Below, in pieces: positions 38,275-48,107 of a stretch of DNA of 64,000 bases (its first letter is position 1; each line of letters begins with the position of its first letter). This DNA is from 2-12-FULL-35-23 sp965196985 (GTDB lineage: Bacteria; Pseudomonadota; Gammaproteobacteria; UBA12402): NCBI GenBank assembly GCA_965196985.1, contig CBDALO010000072.1, positions 1 to 64,000 of the forward strand, given 5' to 3'. Under the pieces are notes generated by a model. The model saw only the letters and a list, made by a program, of their open reading frames with translations, did no database searches and was not told the DNA's origin. A program made the translations under genes and the position numbers.

Positions 38275-39191
38275 AACTGAGCGCAGATATTTTTCATAAT
38301 TTGAGCCACGGGCAGAGTTTCTTTAATACGACCGACGCTTTCCCCTACAAAAACTCCAGCTATATCAAAATCATTGTGTGCAGCAGCTTTGGCGTAAGCT
38401 TCCTTTTCAGTGTTGGTTATTTTATTGAACATATCATTTTGATCATGCCATTTTTGATAAAAAGAATTTTTTAACGCTCTTCCTGTATAGGGTTGGGGCC
38501 AGTTATATCCGCGAGCATAATCAAATACGCGGGTTCTTACAGTTTCTTCGCTGCATGCTTCTATAATGCGTTGTTTCTGTTCTCTAGTCCCCTCGGATTC
38601 TTCAGAGGCATAAAATCGAGTCCCCATTAACGCTCCTTGTGCGCCTAAAGAAAAAACTTTTTGGATGTCGTCACCGTCAACTAAACCACCAGCAGCCACA
38701 ACAGGCGTTTGGTCTGTGATAGCATTTAGCACGGCTGGTAATAATGATAATAGAGGCTCACTTGATCCGTGCCCGCCAGCTTCTGTCCCTTGTGCCACAA
38801 TAATATCTGCTCCTTGTTTTTTAGACTCTATAGCTTCCTCTAGGGTTTGCACTTGGCAGATGAGAGGTATGTTTGCTTTTTTTATAGTATTAACAAAAGG
38901 TAAGATATCACCAAAAGATAACATAATAGCCCTAGGGCGGTAACTTAAAGCTAGGTTTAAAACTTCAGGGAATAGGTGTAAGCGCCAAGTGATAAAGCCT
39001 ATACCAAATTTTCCTGGCTTAGCTTTTTCTAGCTGCTGTTTAACCCACGCTCTATCACAATAGCCGCCACCAATCAGACCTAAACCACCAGCCTCTGTAA
39101 CAGCACAAGCCAATTTGGCTCCTGCAATCACTCCCATTGGCGCAGAGATAATTGGATGTTTAATTCCTAATACTTCTGTTAACTTTGGCAT
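38268..39191 (-). CDS. FMN-dependent nitronate monooxygenase / 2-nitropropane dioxygenase family
   Basis: The 307-aa TIM-barrel flavoprotein has the family blocks KHPIISAPMGVIAGAKLACAVTEAGGLGLIGGG, QGTEAGGHGSSEPLLSLLPAVL with the FMN-binding and catalytic-His region, VVAAGGLVDGDDIQKVFSLGAQGALMGTRFYASEES. Members oxidise alkyl nitronates or act as enoyl-ACP reductases (FabK-like); which applies here is not decided by sequence. It lies between the IS91-type gene and yfgM, at the right edge of the insertion that separates hisS from yfgM, and is transcribed away from yfgM. Confidence 0.88.
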   Translation of the reverse strand: MPKLTEVLGIKHPIISAPMGVIAGAKLACAVTEAGGLGLIGGGYCDRAWVKQQLEKAKPGKFGIGFITWRLHLFPEVLNLALSYRPRAIMLSFGDILPFVNTIKKANIPLICQVQTLEEAIESKKQGADIIVAQGTEAGGHGSSEPLLSLLPAVLNAITDQTPVVAAGGLVDGDDIQKVFSLGAQGALMGTRFYASEESEGTREQKQRIIEACSEETVRTRVFDYARGYNWPQPYTGRALKNSFYQKWHDQNDMFNKITNTEKEAYAKAAAHNDFDIAGVFVGESVGRIKETLPVAQIMKNICAQLK

Positions 39192-39403
39192 GGTGGTAGT
39201 CCTTTGAGTATTTCATTTCCATTTTATCAGTTCATGAATTCTAACAAATCAGTGTCTGTTTAGTTAGGGGGCATTATATAAACCATTTTTGGTCAGTTGC
39301 TGACAAGGTCGTATGTCGTTTGTAGTGTATAACCAAAGCTTGTATCACCGTTAGCTTTCAAGGATAATGCTCAACCATTGTTGTTTTAGAGCAGGAGTAG
39401 GGT

Positions 39404-40042
39404 GTGGATTACTTGACCGAAGAAGAGCAGGTCGAACGAATTCGGAAGTTTTGGAAAGAGTATGGTCTAGCTATTGTTGCCGGTATTATTATTGCCATTA
39501 TCGTTGTGCTGGGTTGGCGTTACTATAAAGGTCATGAGGCCAGGCGCTCACAAGCCGCCTCATTAATTTATACCACCATGATTAATGGGACATTGGGTGG
39601 TCAAATTGATAGCGCTACTGCCGCAGCAAACAGCTTGAAGAAAGACTATGCTTCTTCGCCATATGCTAGTATGGCTGCGTTATGGTTGGCCAAGCAGGCT
39701 GTTGCCAAGCACCAATACGATCAAGCAAGCACACAGTTACAGTGGACATTAGATCACGCTAAAATGAGCTCACTTCGGCAAACTGCTAGGTTGCGTTTGG
39801 CGCAGATTCGTTTACAACAAGCTAACCCTGAGGCGGCATTGCAGTTATTAACGAAGGTTGATGATTCTGCTTATTTGGGGATGATTGATGAGATCCGTGG
39901 TGATGCTTATTTGCAGTTAAAGCAAACAGCAAAAGCGAATGCTGCTTATCAGCAAGCGTTAAAGGAGTTGCCTGAACCAGATCGTACTCGACCAATTTTA
40001 GCGATGAAAATAGCTGACTTACCGGTGAGTGGTAAATTATAG
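39404..40042 (+). CDS. yfgM: YfgM-like ancillary SecYEG translocon subunit
   Basis: The 212-aa protein starts with GTG and has a short cytosolic part (TEEEQVERIRKFWKEYG), one membrane helix (about residues 22-41) and a periplasmic tetratricopeptide region with repeats such as PYASMAALWLAKQAVAKHQYDQA and RGDAYLQLKQTAKANAAYQQAL. In E. coli YfgM sits at the translocon with PpiD and helps hand over secreted proteins. It precedes bamB and der as in E. coli. A 145-bp gap with repeat R2 lies before bamB. Confidence 0.93.
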   Translation: MDYLTEEEQVERIRKFWKEYGLAIVAGIIIAIIVVLGWRYYKGHEARRSQAASLIYTTMINGTLGGQIDSATAAANSLKKDYASSPYASMAALWLAKQAVAKHQYDQASTQLQWTLDHAKMSSLRQTARLRLAQIRLQQANPEAALQLLTKVDDSAYLGMIDEIRGDAYLQLKQTAKANAAYQQALKELPEPDRTRPILAMKIADLPVSGKL

Positions 40043-40057
40043 TAGGCGGAGGAATTT

Positions 40058-40150
40058 GTAGCCCGGATTGAACGAAGTGAAAATCCGGGTGTGGGTTTGA
40101 TGTTAGCCCTCCCGGATTATCAAACACTTTGCGTTTTCAATCCGGGCTAC
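40058..40150. repeat. Intergenic palindromic repeat R2
   Basis: gtagcccggattgaacgaag at one end and aatccgggctac at the other; it lies inside the yfgM-bamB operon, so it will be part of the mRNA and can fold into a hairpin. Confidence 0.85.
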
Positions 40151-40186
40151 ATGCTAAGCGAAAGCGAGGAATTTGAGGAGTATTAA

Positions 40187-41341
40187 ATGAAACGAGCAGT
40201 ATTAACAAGCCTATTAGTTTTAATGACAATTGTATTGGCTGGCTGTAATACTTTTGGTAACGGGACTGATAATAGCTTGCCACCATCACCACTAGTTAAT
40301 TTTCAACAAACTCTGCAGGCAAAGCTATTATGGTCTACTAACGTTGGTAACGGGGCTGGTGGGTTTTATTTGCGTTTAATCCCTGCGGCGCAGAATCAAG
40401 TTATTTATGCTGCAAGTCGTGATGGTGTGATTACCGCAGTGAATGCGCAAACAGGTCAAACCCTTTGGTCTGTTAAGCTTAAGCAACCTATTTCTAGCGG
40501 AGTTGCTACGGGTGGGGGTGCAGTTTATGTGACGAATAACCAGGCGCAGTTACTTGCATTGTCACAGAGAAATGGTCAGCTATTGTGGCAGTCTAGCTTA
40601 GATAATGAAGCTTTGGCACCGCCGCTTTATACACAGGGTAAGGTTTTAGTACATACTATTGCAGGCAGCTTGGCAGCTTATTCAGCGCAAAGCGGTAAGC
40701 GTATTTGGCGCTTTGATCAGAGTGTTCCATCGTTAGTTTTACATGCGGCAGGCCAGCCTCAGATTGCTGGTAACCGAGTAGTGGCAGGTTTTGCTAACGG
40801 TGAATTAGTTGTATTGAGCCTTTCAACTGGGCGGTTGCTTTGGGAGCAACACGTTGCTTTTCCTTCAGGTAATAATCCAGTTAGTCAAATGATTGATATA
40901 ACTGTTAATCCAGTGGTGGTTAACGGCATTGTTTATGCTGCAACCTATCAAGGACAAATTGCTGCTTATAGCGTTGATAATGGTCAGTTAATTTGGCAGC
41001 ACAAAATCTCCTCTTACGCTGGTATCGCGGCTAACCAATCTACTGTGTTTGTTTCTGATGCTAGCAGCCATATTTGGGCGTTTGATGAGAATTCTGGTGC
41101 TGTTGACTGGAAGCAAAGTCAATTAAGTGGCCGTAAAATTACTGGCCCTGCGCTATATCATGGTGCAGTTGTTGTTGCAGATGGTTTTGGATATTTACAT
41201 TTCTTATCGCAAGGTAGCGGTGCTTTTGTTGCTCGGGTTGACCTTGGGCAAGGCGCTTTAGCTCAGCCTATTGTTTATCAAGGGCGGCTCTATGTAATGA
41301 CTGCAAAGGGTAATTTAATAGCTGTCGCTGCAGGAGCTTAA
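40187..41341 (+). CDS. bamB: Outer-membrane assembly lipoprotein BamB
   Basis: The 384-aa lipoprotein (lipobox LAGC, Cys20) consists of PQQ-like beta-propeller repeats: GVITAVNAQTGQTLWSVKL, AQLLALSQRNGQLLWQSSL, GSLAAYSAQSGKRIWRF, GELVVLSLSTGRLLWEQ, GQIAAYSVDNGQLIWQH and SHIWAFDENSGAVDWKQ. BamB is the propeller component of the BAM complex that inserts beta-barrel proteins in the outer membrane. Length is the same as in E. coli (392 aa). The ribosome site gaggag lies before the ATG. der starts 5 bp after the stop. Confidence 0.97.
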   Translation: MKRAVLTSLLVLMTIVLAGCNTFGNGTDNSLPPSPLVNFQQTLQAKLLWSTNVGNGAGGFYLRLIPAAQNQVIYAASRDGVITAVNAQTGQTLWSVKLKQPISSGVATGGGAVYVTNNQAQLLALSQRNGQLLWQSSLDNEALAPPLYTQGKVLVHTIAGSLAAYSAQSGKRIWRFDQSVPSLVLHAAGQPQIAGNRVVAGFANGELVVLSLSTGRLLWEQHVAFPSGNNPVSQMIDITVNPVVVNGIVYAATYQGQIAAYSVDNGQLIWQHKISSYAGIAANQSTVFVSDASSHIWAFDENSGAVDWKQSQLSGRKITGPALYHGAVVVADGFGYLHFLSQGSGAFVARVDLGQGALAQPIVYQGRLYVMTAKGNLIAVAAGA

Positions 41342-41346
41342 CGGGC

Positions 41347-42681
41347 GTGTTATCAACTATCGCTATTGTTGGTCGACCTAACGTTGGTAAGTCGACGCTT
41401 TTTAATCAAGTTACTCGTACACGCGATGCTCTAGTGGCTGATATGCCAGGAGTGACGCGTGATCGTCAATATGGTTACGCTGACTTTCAGGGTCGCCCCT
41501 TTATTGTTGTTGACACTGGGGGAGTGGGAGAAGAGGCGAGTGGCAGCATTGATGAGCTGATGGCTGAGCAATCTTGGCAAGCGGTTGTTGAAGCAGACTC
41601 AGTCCTGTTTATGGTTGATGCGCGTGCTGGTGTAACGCCAGCAGACTCTTTAATTATCAAAAAGTTAAGAGAGTATTCTAAACCTATTTATCTAGTGGTA
41701 AATAAAACAGATGGGCTGGATACTAATATCGCATTGGCTGATTTTTATAGTCTAGGTTTGGGGGAGCCAATAGCAATAGCCGCTTCACATAATCGAGGTA
41801 TTAAGCCGTTACTAGCTAAAGTAACAGCGGAGCTACCAAAACAAGAGGCTGAAGAGCTGCCAGTTCAGGCGCGTGGCATTAAGATCGCAGCTATTGGTAA
41901 ACCGAACGTAGGGAAGTCAACGCTTGTTAATCGTCTGTTAGGTGAGGAGCGAGTTGTAGTTTGCGACATGCCTGGTACTACGCGCGATAGTATTCTTATC
42001 CCTTATGAGCGTCACGGAAAGCCCTACACGTTAATCGATACGGCTGGTATTCGACGTCGTAGTAAAGTGGGCGAAGCTTTAGAAAAATTTTCGATTATTA
42101 AGTCACTGCAAGCGGTTGAGGCTGCTAACGTAGTAATCTTTGTGATTGATGCAAGAGAAAATATTAGCGAACAAGATTTAAAATTGTTGGGGCTTATTTT
42201 ACGTGCTGGTCGAGCGCTTGTTATTGCAGTTAATAAGTGGGATGGATTGACTGTTGACGAGAGAGAGCGGGTTAAGAGTGAGTTACATAGACGTTTAGCA
42301 TTTATTGATTTTGCTAGAATTCACTTTATCTCAGCTTTACATGGTACGGGAGTGGGAGATTTATATCGTTTTGTCGAGGAAGCTTATACGGCATCAATGT
42401 GTGATTTAACAACACCACAAGCTACTAAGTTGCTTGAGGAGGCCGTTGCTAAACATCAGCCGCCATTAGTTAATGGGCGTCGGATTAAATTGCGCTATGC
42501 ACATATTGGTGGGCACAACCCTCCCATTATCGTAATTCATGGCAACCAGCTAGATGCTCTACCTGGTGCTTATAAGCGCTATTTAGTTAAGTTCTTCCGT
42601 AGCAAGCTTAAGATGATAGGTGCGCCAATTCGACTAGAACTAAAAACAAGTTCGAATCCTTATGCTAAGGATAAGCGCTAA
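41347..42681 (+). CDS. der: Ribosome-assembly GTPase Der (EngA)
   Basis: The 444-aa protein has two consecutive GTPase domains, with P-loops GRPNVGKST and GKPNVGKST, switch motifs DTGG and DTAGIRRR, and guanine-specificity motifs NKTD and NKWD, followed by the KH-like C-terminal domain (RRIKLRYAHIGGHNPPIIVIHGN). Der is needed for 50S ribosome maturation. The start codon is GTG, 5 bp past bamB, as in the conserved bamB-der operon. Confidence 0.98.
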   Translation: MLSTIAIVGRPNVGKSTLFNQVTRTRDALVADMPGVTRDRQYGYADFQGRPFIVVDTGGVGEEASGSIDELMAEQSWQAVVEADSVLFMVDARAGVTPADSLIIKKLREYSKPIYLVVNKTDGLDTNIALADFYSLGLGEPIAIAASHNRGIKPLLAKVTAELPKQEAEELPVQARGIKIAAIGKPNVGKSTLVNRLLGEERVVVCDMPGTTRDSILIPYERHGKPYTLIDTAGIRRRSKVGEALEKFSIIKSLQAVEAANVVIFVIDARENISEQDLKLLGLILRAGRALVIAVNKWDGLTVDERERVKSELHRRLAFIDFARIHFISALHGTGVGDLYRFVEEAYTASMCDLTTPQATKLLEEAVAKHQPPLVNGRRIKLRYAHIGGHNPPIIVIHGNQLDALPGAYKRYLVKFFRSKLKMIGAPIRLELKTSSNPYAKDKR

Positions 42682-42790
42682 CGCTTATTTTTTAAGATTT
42701 GTTTTCTAAGAAGCTATTTCCCTATTTCGTCTTGGTTCCGCTTGAGGTAAACTGCGGCCAATTTAGGTGAAGTTGTTTTAGGAGAAAAAC

Positions 42791-43048
42791 ATGAACGATA
42801 TGCTGCAACGTTTGGAAGATAAAGTGATTAGCTTGGTTGATGAGCTAGAGTCTTTGCGAGCTAAACTACGTACGGCGACCCGTGAAAACCAAGAATTGCA
42901 ACAGCTTAACCAAGAGCTAAGATTGCAAGAAAGCACGCAACAGGAAAAGCTTCAAGGTTTGGTGAGTTTGTTAGATAGTATTGAAGCTGAGGTGAGCTCA
43001 GAATCAAGTGTGACATCACCGGCTGTTCGTGAAGAAGTGGTAGCTTAA
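42791..43048 (+). CDS. zapB: ZapB-like coiled-coil division protein
   Basis: The 85-aa protein is almost entirely a heptad coiled coil (LQRLEDKVISLVDELESLRAKLRT...) and resembles E. coli ZapB in its start (LExKVxxxxDxIxxL) and end (QEKLQGLVSLLDSIE compared with WQERLQALLGRMEE). ZapB bundles at mid-cell and stabilises the Z ring through ZapA. A strong ribosome site (taggagaaa) precedes the ATG, and the gene is 109 bp after der. Coiled coils match easily by chance, so the name is tentative. Confidence 0.65.
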   Translation: MNDMLQRLEDKVISLVDELESLRAKLRTATRENQELQQLNQELRLQESTQQEKLQGLVSLLDSIEAEVSSESSVTSPAVREEVVA

Positions 43049-43163
43049 AGCTAGAAAGGCCCTTTTTACTTATAAATCCACCTTACCCTTTCTTATTCTA
43101 AGGAGGGAACGTAGTACTGGTTGGGTATCAGCTGCTAGGGAATAGGGCGCAGGTTTAAAAAAT

Positions 43164-43290
43164 GTAGGTCGGACCTGAGCTGGCATTGGTTGGTTCTTAA
43201 TGTTCTTCTAAATATTGCGCCAGTGAAGGCCGACACGAAGTGTGGATGTGGCTCAGTGTCGGCCCGCGCTACGCTTGGAACCGACCTACA
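43164..43290. repeat. Intergenic repeat R4, long form
   Basis: gtaggtcggacctgagctgg at one end pairs with ccgacctac at the other; an internal pair gccgacacgaag / gtgtcggc extends the fold. Related to 22451-22556. Confidence 0.75.
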
Positions 43291-43313
43291 GTACTAAGCT
43301 GATTTTAAAAACA

Positions 43314-43362
43314 GCCCCTTTGAATCAAAGGGGACAGCTCGTGTAGCGAGCGGGGGGGGGGA
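43314..43362. repeat. Intergenic hairpin repeat R7
   Basis: gccccttt-gaatc-aaagggg followed by a second hairpin gctcgtgtagcgagc and a run of ten G. The same two-hairpin unit occurs at 57567-57779 with another repeat inserted in its loop. Confidence 0.7.
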
Positions 43363-43433
43363 TTAAAGGAAGTTACTTGATTAATAAGTCCACCCACCCT
43401 ATTTCTATGCTTTTTTGGATTTTCCCTGCCAAG

Positions 43434-44615
43434 TTATGCCAAGCTCACAGTTGGTTGTAGGTTTTGTAGCATACTTTGAATGTGTGCCAAACAATCTAGA
43501 TAGCTCTGCTTGGTAACGTTCGTTGTAAGATGTAACTTCTTTAACTCACGGCGTAGTGATTTTAGACTTTTCTTTGTTTCTTTAGCGAAGCGAGGAGGCA
43601 AGCCTTTCACCCGGCGAATTTGGCAGCGTAGCATGTTGTCTAAGCGTTTGACTTCAATATCAAACTTTTTGTTTAAGCTAAAGCTTTGCTCTGAGCGCTT
43701 AAGACGTATCTGTATGCTATCTAGTTTTTTGGTAATGGTAGAGAGTTTAAATCCAGCTTGATCAAGCCAAGCATTGAGCTTTAAGCGTACCTTAGGTGCC
43801 GGTATTTCTTGTTTGATAACAGCCTTGCTTGGTTTGTGTAGATCCCAAACTAACCCTGTCCATGAGAGTAGTTTTAATACGTAATAAGTAATATCAATTT
43901 GCCACCAGTGAAAGCCTTGTTTCACACTAGCTGCATAATAATGGTGATTGTTGTGCCAACCCTCTCCTAAGGTTAAGAAGGAGAATATCCAGCTATTACG
44001 AGAATCATCACCTGTATGGTAGCGTTGGCGACCGTAAACATGAGTAATTGAGTTAATACCAAAGGTGGCGTGATAGAGCAGAATAGTGCTTAAGCAAAAG
44101 CCTACTACTAAACCAGCTAGCCCCATCCAAGCATAACAACCAACTGCTAGTAAGACAGCAGGTAAATAACGGTGCTTATCTAGCCAAACTAACTCTGGGT
44201 ATTTTTGAAAGTCACCAATCATGGTGTAGTCACGATTAGAGACCTTTTTAGTAAAAAACCAGCCAACATGAGAGAACCAAAAGCCGCTCTGTCGTGGTGA
44301 ATGATAGTCCTCTGGAGTATCAGAAAAGCGATGATGATGGCGGTGATGATTAGCCCACCAAAGGACACCTTGTTGTGCTGAACTTTGTGCAATTACTGCT
44401 AGGATAAATTGGAATACACGGTTGGTTTTAAAGCTTTTGTGGCTAAAGTAACGATGATAGCCTGCAGTAATACCCCACATGCGGATAAGGTATAGTGCAA
44501 AGCACAGTACCAATGCTGGTAAGGGAAATCCTGTAAAAAACAACCCAAGTAAACTTAGGTGAAACAAAAGAAATACCGCGAGATAACCGTAATGGTAGTC
44601 TTTAGAGAGAGGCAT
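43434..44615 (-). CDS. Acyl-CoA/fatty-acid delta-9 desaturase
   Basis: The 393-aa membrane enzyme has the three His boxes of di-iron desaturases: HRYFSH (residues 54-59), NHHRHHHR (89-96) and EGWHNNHH (near 223), with hydrophobic segments around them. It introduces a double bond in saturated acyl chains using O2 and an electron donor, adjusting membrane fluidity. The last ~130 residues form a Lys/Arg-rich, helix-prone tail (KLDSIQIRLKRSEQ...KSLKSLRRELKKL) of unknown role. It stands alone between two repeat-bearing gaps and is not part of the der or xseA units. Confidence 0.92.
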   Translation of the reverse strand: MPLSKDYHYGYLAVFLLFHLSLLGLFFTGFPLPALVLCFALYLIRMWGITAGYHRYFSHKSFKTNRVFQFILAVIAQSSAQQGVLWWANHHRHHHRFSDTPEDYHSPRQSGFWFSHVGWFFTKKVSNRDYTMIGDFQKYPELVWLDKHRYLPAVLLAVGCYAWMGLAGLVVGFCLSTILLYHATFGINSITHVYGRQRYHTGDDSRNSWIFSFLTLGEGWHNNHHYYAASVKQGFHWWQIDITYYVLKLLSWTGLVWDLHKPSKAVIKQEIPAPKVRLKLNAWLDQAGFKLSTITKKLDSIQIRLKRSEQSFSLNKKFDIEVKRLDNMLRCQIRRVKGLPPRFAKETKKSLKSLRRELKKLHLTTNVTKQSYLDCLAHIQSMLQNLQPTVSLA

Positions 44616-44819
44616 GTATGGCGCTCCTGAATTTTTATTGCACGATTAAACGCGAATCAATGGTTTGCGTCAATCATTTACTGTAATTAATCAAACGATC
44701 GATATGGAGTTTTGATGTGGTTTTTCAAGGGGTTTCTTTTTATAGAGCTTAATTAAGAGTAGATGATACTTGATGCATTTGAATGGTTATTTATCAATAA
44801 AATACATGGCTTTTTAAGG

Positions 44820-46166
44820 TTAATTTTTTGTGTTGTGATAGCTATTAACGGTGCAGCTAAGCTCAAGTTTTTCAAGTTTAGCAATAATCTTTTCTCCAGT
44901 AGTAATGTCGTTTTTATCGCGAATCACGCGGCCAGTTTTCGCATTAAGTATGATGCCATAGCCGCGTGCAAGAGTGGCTAATGGGCTAGTAAGATGTAGA
45001 GCTTGAGCACTTTTAGCTAGGCGTTGCTGGTGGTTAGCCAGGCATTGCTTGATTGCGGTATTAAGTTGTTGTTTTTGTAAAACTAATCGATGTTGTTGCT
45101 CATATAGCTGATCTCTTGGGTTATTTATCTGTAATTGGTGATAGAGCGTTTGTAATTCTTGGTGCTTTATTTGTAATTGTGTATTGATGGCTGAGTTCAA
45201 ACGTTGTTGATAGTAATTAAGTTGTTCATGTTGCTGAGCTATGGTTTGTTTAGGGTGTGCTTGTAGCAGGCGTTTTGCTAGCCAGCTTAGTTGCTGTTTG
45301 TTTTGTTGTAGGCTTTGTTTAACTAGTCTGATCAAGCGTAGCTGGTGCTGGTCTAGCGTTTGCTGTAGCTCGAACTGATCAGGACTTACTAACTCTGCTG
45401 CAGCCGAAGGAGTGGCTGCGCGGATATCAGCAACAAAGTCTGCGATAGTGAAATCAATTTCATGACCAATGCCGGCAATAATAGGAATGTCGCTATTAAA
45501 AATAGCCTGAGCAACGCGTTCTTCATTAAATGGCCATAGATCTTCTAGAGAGCCACCACCTCGAGCAAGGATAATTACATCGCATTTTTGGTGATGGTTA
45601 GCATTTTGGATCTGTGTAACAAGCTGATCAGCTGCTTGCTGGCCTTGTACTAGAGTTGGATAAACAATAATAGGAATACAGGGCATGCGGCGTTTAAGAA
45701 CTCTTAAAATATCACGAATAGCAGCACCAGTTGGCGAAGTAATAACACCTATGCAGTTAGGAAAAAGAGGTAAAGCTTGTTTTTGCTCTGCATCGAATAG
45801 GCCTGCTTTTTGTAGTTTGAGTTTAAGACGCTCAAATTCACGTTGTAGTTGTCCTTGGCCTAGTTCTTCTAAGCTCTCAACAATTAATTGGTAGTCACCT
45901 CTAGGTTGATACAGACTTACTTTGGCTGTAACTAATACTTGCATGCCATTATCAATAGGTGCTTTTACTTTGAGGTTTTTGCCACGAAACATCGCACAGC
46001 GAACTTGAGCGCTGCTATCTTTTAGAGAAAAATACCAATGGCCAGAGCTGGCGCGAATCAAGTTAGAAATCTCTCCTTGAATGCTTAAATAAGGAAAGCT
46101 TTGTTCAAGTAGGTAATGAACTTGTTGGTTAAGTTGAGTAACGGTTAGGATAAGGGGTTTGTTCAT
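44820..46166 (-). CDS. xseA: Exodeoxyribonuclease VII large subunit
   Basis: The 448-aa protein has the N-terminal OB fold (ILTVTQLNQQVHYLLEQSFPYLSIQGEISNLIRASSGHWYFSLKDSSAQVRCAMF), the catalytic region with GVITSPTGAAIRDILRVLKRR and ARGGGSLEDLWPFNEERVAQAIF, GIGHEIDFTIADFVADIRAATPSAAAE, then the long coiled-coil arm and RGYGIILN. It degrades single-stranded DNA with XseB. I chose the ATG at 46166 by comparison with the family; an in-frame GTG at 46199 would add 11 residues and neither has a clear ribosome site. In E. coli xseA also lies between der and guaB. Confidence 0.95.
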   Translation of the reverse strand: MNKPLILTVTQLNQQVHYLLEQSFPYLSIQGEISNLIRASSGHWYFSLKDSSAQVRCAMFRGKNLKVKAPIDNGMQVLVTAKVSLYQPRGDYQLIVESLEELGQGQLQREFERLKLKLQKAGLFDAEQKQALPLFPNCIGVITSPTGAAIRDILRVLKRRMPCIPIIVYPTLVQGQQAADQLVTQIQNANHHQKCDVIILARGGGSLEDLWPFNEERVAQAIFNSDIPIIAGIGHEIDFTIADFVADIRAATPSAAAELVSPDQFELQQTLDQHQLRLIRLVKQSLQQNKQQLSWLAKRLLQAHPKQTIAQQHEQLNYYQQRLNSAINTQLQIKHQELQTLYHQLQINNPRDQLYEQQHRLVLQKQQLNTAIKQCLANHQQRLAKSAQALHLTSPLATLARGYGIILNAKTGRVIRDKNDITTGEKIIAKLEKLELSCTVNSYHNTKN

Positions 46167-46291
46167 TGGGTCAGCATAACGGGCTTGATCTTGTTTCACA
46201 AGTTTTTTGCAAGGTATAGCGGGGCGCTTGACCCCTTGGTGCTGGAATGGGATAGTTTTATTGAGTGGTTCGCGTTTTGTGTCTTTTTTAC

Positions 46292-46380
46292 AATGCTGCA
46301 GAAGGGTGACGCGAGTCGAGGGCTTCTAGCAGCGCAGCTTGCGAGTATGCTGGGAAACGACTCGTGACAGGACCAGTTGG
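46292..46380. repeat. Intergenic palindromic repeat R1
   Basis: aatgctgcagaagggtgacg ... gactcgtgacaggaccagtt with the agcgcagcttgcgagtatgc core. Confidence 0.8.
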
Positions 46381-46499
46381 TTGCCAATAACATGGTAAGG
46401 TGCAAAACGTTTGGTTGAATAGTAATACCAAGTTATTAATACTGTTTATTTTTTTATGTGGTTTGAGGAAAGATTTAAGATAAGGTAAAGGGAGTCACC

Positions 46500-47900
46500 A
46501 TGGTTGAACAGTCAAGGAAAGGAATGTTTTGGAGTTTTCTGGCGATTTTAATCGCCTACCTTGCAGTGACTTTCGATATTCTCGGAATTGGGGTTTTGCT
46601 GCCTAAGATGCAGCCTGATTTATCTCTAAGTTTCTCGCAGATGCAATGGGTTGTGAATATCTACATCATTGTTATGGCTGGTATGATTTTAATTGCGGGT
46701 AAGCTTGCTAATCGTATTGGTTATCGTCGTATTTTTCTCAATGGGATTGTGATTTTTGCAGTTGGTTCAGTTTTTTGTGGAGCTGCGCACAGTGCAGCGA
46801 TGGAGTTGATTGGTCGAGGTATTCAAGGTATTGGTTCTGCGATTATTTTTCCAGTTGGTATTGCCATTGTAAAACGTATTAGCCCACCTGATAAAACCTC
46901 TGAATACATGGGCTTTTTCATTAGCATGACAACTTCAGCGCTTGCTTTTGGTGGTACGATTTCTGGAATGTTTGTCCAGTATTGGAGTTGGCGGTTTTTT
47001 TTCTATTTGAATATTCCAGTAGCGGTGATTGCCTATATTGCTTTAACTTTTTGTTTAAAACCCATGATACAGCGGGAGCGAATACCAATTGATTGGTTTG
47101 GTTTAATATTGCTTTTTATAGCGATTGTTGGAATTGTATTTGGTTTTATGAATATGCCGCTTTATGGTTGGCACTCTGTTTATATTCTAGCAGCCTTTAT
47201 TATAGCGCTCGTTTCGCTTCTTACTTTTATCGTCTGGCAATTACGGGTTAAGTTCCCGCTTATTAAGTTTTCTTTGTTACGCAATCATCGTATTAATAGT
47301 TTGCTGCTGGGATTAGCTTGTATGCAAGCTGGATTTATGATGTTTAATTTCATTATGATTTTTGTGCAAACGAACTGGCATTTTGATCCAATTAAAGCGG
47401 GGATGTTAGGTTTTATTGCGGGTATTCCTATGGTGCTAGTGTCAGCTTTTCATGGTCGTATTGCTAAATCCGTTTCAGAAGCGCGTGCTTTGTTATTAGG
47501 TGCTGTTGCGATGTTGTTAGGTTTTTTACTGCTGATAATGAGCGCTTATTATGGCTTTCCGTGGTTGTTCTTTAGCTTGATTTTATTGGGTATTGGCTTG
47601 CCAACCTTATTAACTTCTGGGTTGGCATTGTCAATGGAGATGACAAAAGAGAAGGACCATGCGTTATTATCCTCGATGATTTACTCTGCACGTTATATTG
47701 GTGCTGCGGTTGGTTTTGCTATTGAAAGTTTATTAATTAACATAAATGGACACCATTTCAATAAGACACATACTATTTTAGTTAATCACTACGTTATGGC
47801 TATACTCGCTGCCGTTGTATTTAGCCTGGTGAGCGTATTTTTGGCAGCGGGCTATTACTATTGGCCGACTAATAGGCGAAAGGCTTTTGTAGCTGAATAG
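46500..47900 (+). CDS. MFS exporter, DHA2 (EmrB/QacA) type
   Basis: The 466-aa protein has about 14 hydrophobic segments. Motif A-like GKLANRIGYRRIFLNG, the DHA signature at TM1 (LAVTFDILGIGVLLPKMQPDL) and the TM5 motif C region (SALAFGGTISGMFVQYWSWRFFFYLNIPV) identify it as a drug:H+ antiporter of the 14-TM group. Substrates may be drugs, dyes or metabolites. No membrane-fusion partner (EmrA) or regulator is adjacent. A purine-rich site (taaagggagtcacc) precedes the ATG, and R1 lies upstream. Confidence 0.9.
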   Translation: MVEQSRKGMFWSFLAILIAYLAVTFDILGIGVLLPKMQPDLSLSFSQMQWVVNIYIIVMAGMILIAGKLANRIGYRRIFLNGIVIFAVGSVFCGAAHSAAMELIGRGIQGIGSAIIFPVGIAIVKRISPPDKTSEYMGFFISMTTSALAFGGTISGMFVQYWSWRFFFYLNIPVAVIAYIALTFCLKPMIQRERIPIDWFGLILLFIAIVGIVFGFMNMPLYGWHSVYILAAFIIALVSLLTFIVWQLRVKFPLIKFSLLRNHRINSLLLGLACMQAGFMMFNFIMIFVQTNWHFDPIKAGMLGFIAGIPMVLVSAFHGRIAKSVSEARALLLGAVAMLLGFLLLIMSAYYGFPWLFFSLILLGIGLPTLLTSGLALSMEMTKEKDHALLSSMIYSARYIGAAVGFAIESLLININGHHFNKTHTILVNHYVMAILAAVVFSLVSVFLAAGYYYWPTNRRKAFVAE

Positions 47901-47906
47901 TATCGT

Positions 47907-48060
47907 GTTGTTGCATAAATAATAGAATAGGATAGATAGCTCGACTTAAGCTGATTTGTGTGTTGCTTTTGCGTAAGTAAAGCGCAGCGTAGCGAGCCAT
48001 GGAGTAAAAGTAACACACAAATCAGCAAGACAGTGTGTGAAAAAGGATTTATGCAATAAC
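47907..48060. repeat. MITE-like intergenic repeat R3
   Basis: 154 bp bounded by gttgttgcataaat and atttatgcaataac, with an internal inverted pair (ctgatttgtgtgtt / aacacacaaatcag). A close copy lies at 57587-57734. No coding capacity. Confidence 0.8.
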
Positions 48061-48107
48061 GTCGATCAGTGTCCGGGGCAGCCTTTGGACTAAGCGTGTC
48101 GTAACAG

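Noticed and set aside
44763..44981. 72-codon ORF upstream of the desaturase
   Set aside because: It runs into the end of xseA antisense and has no supporting signals; the 44616-44819 gap looks non-coding.
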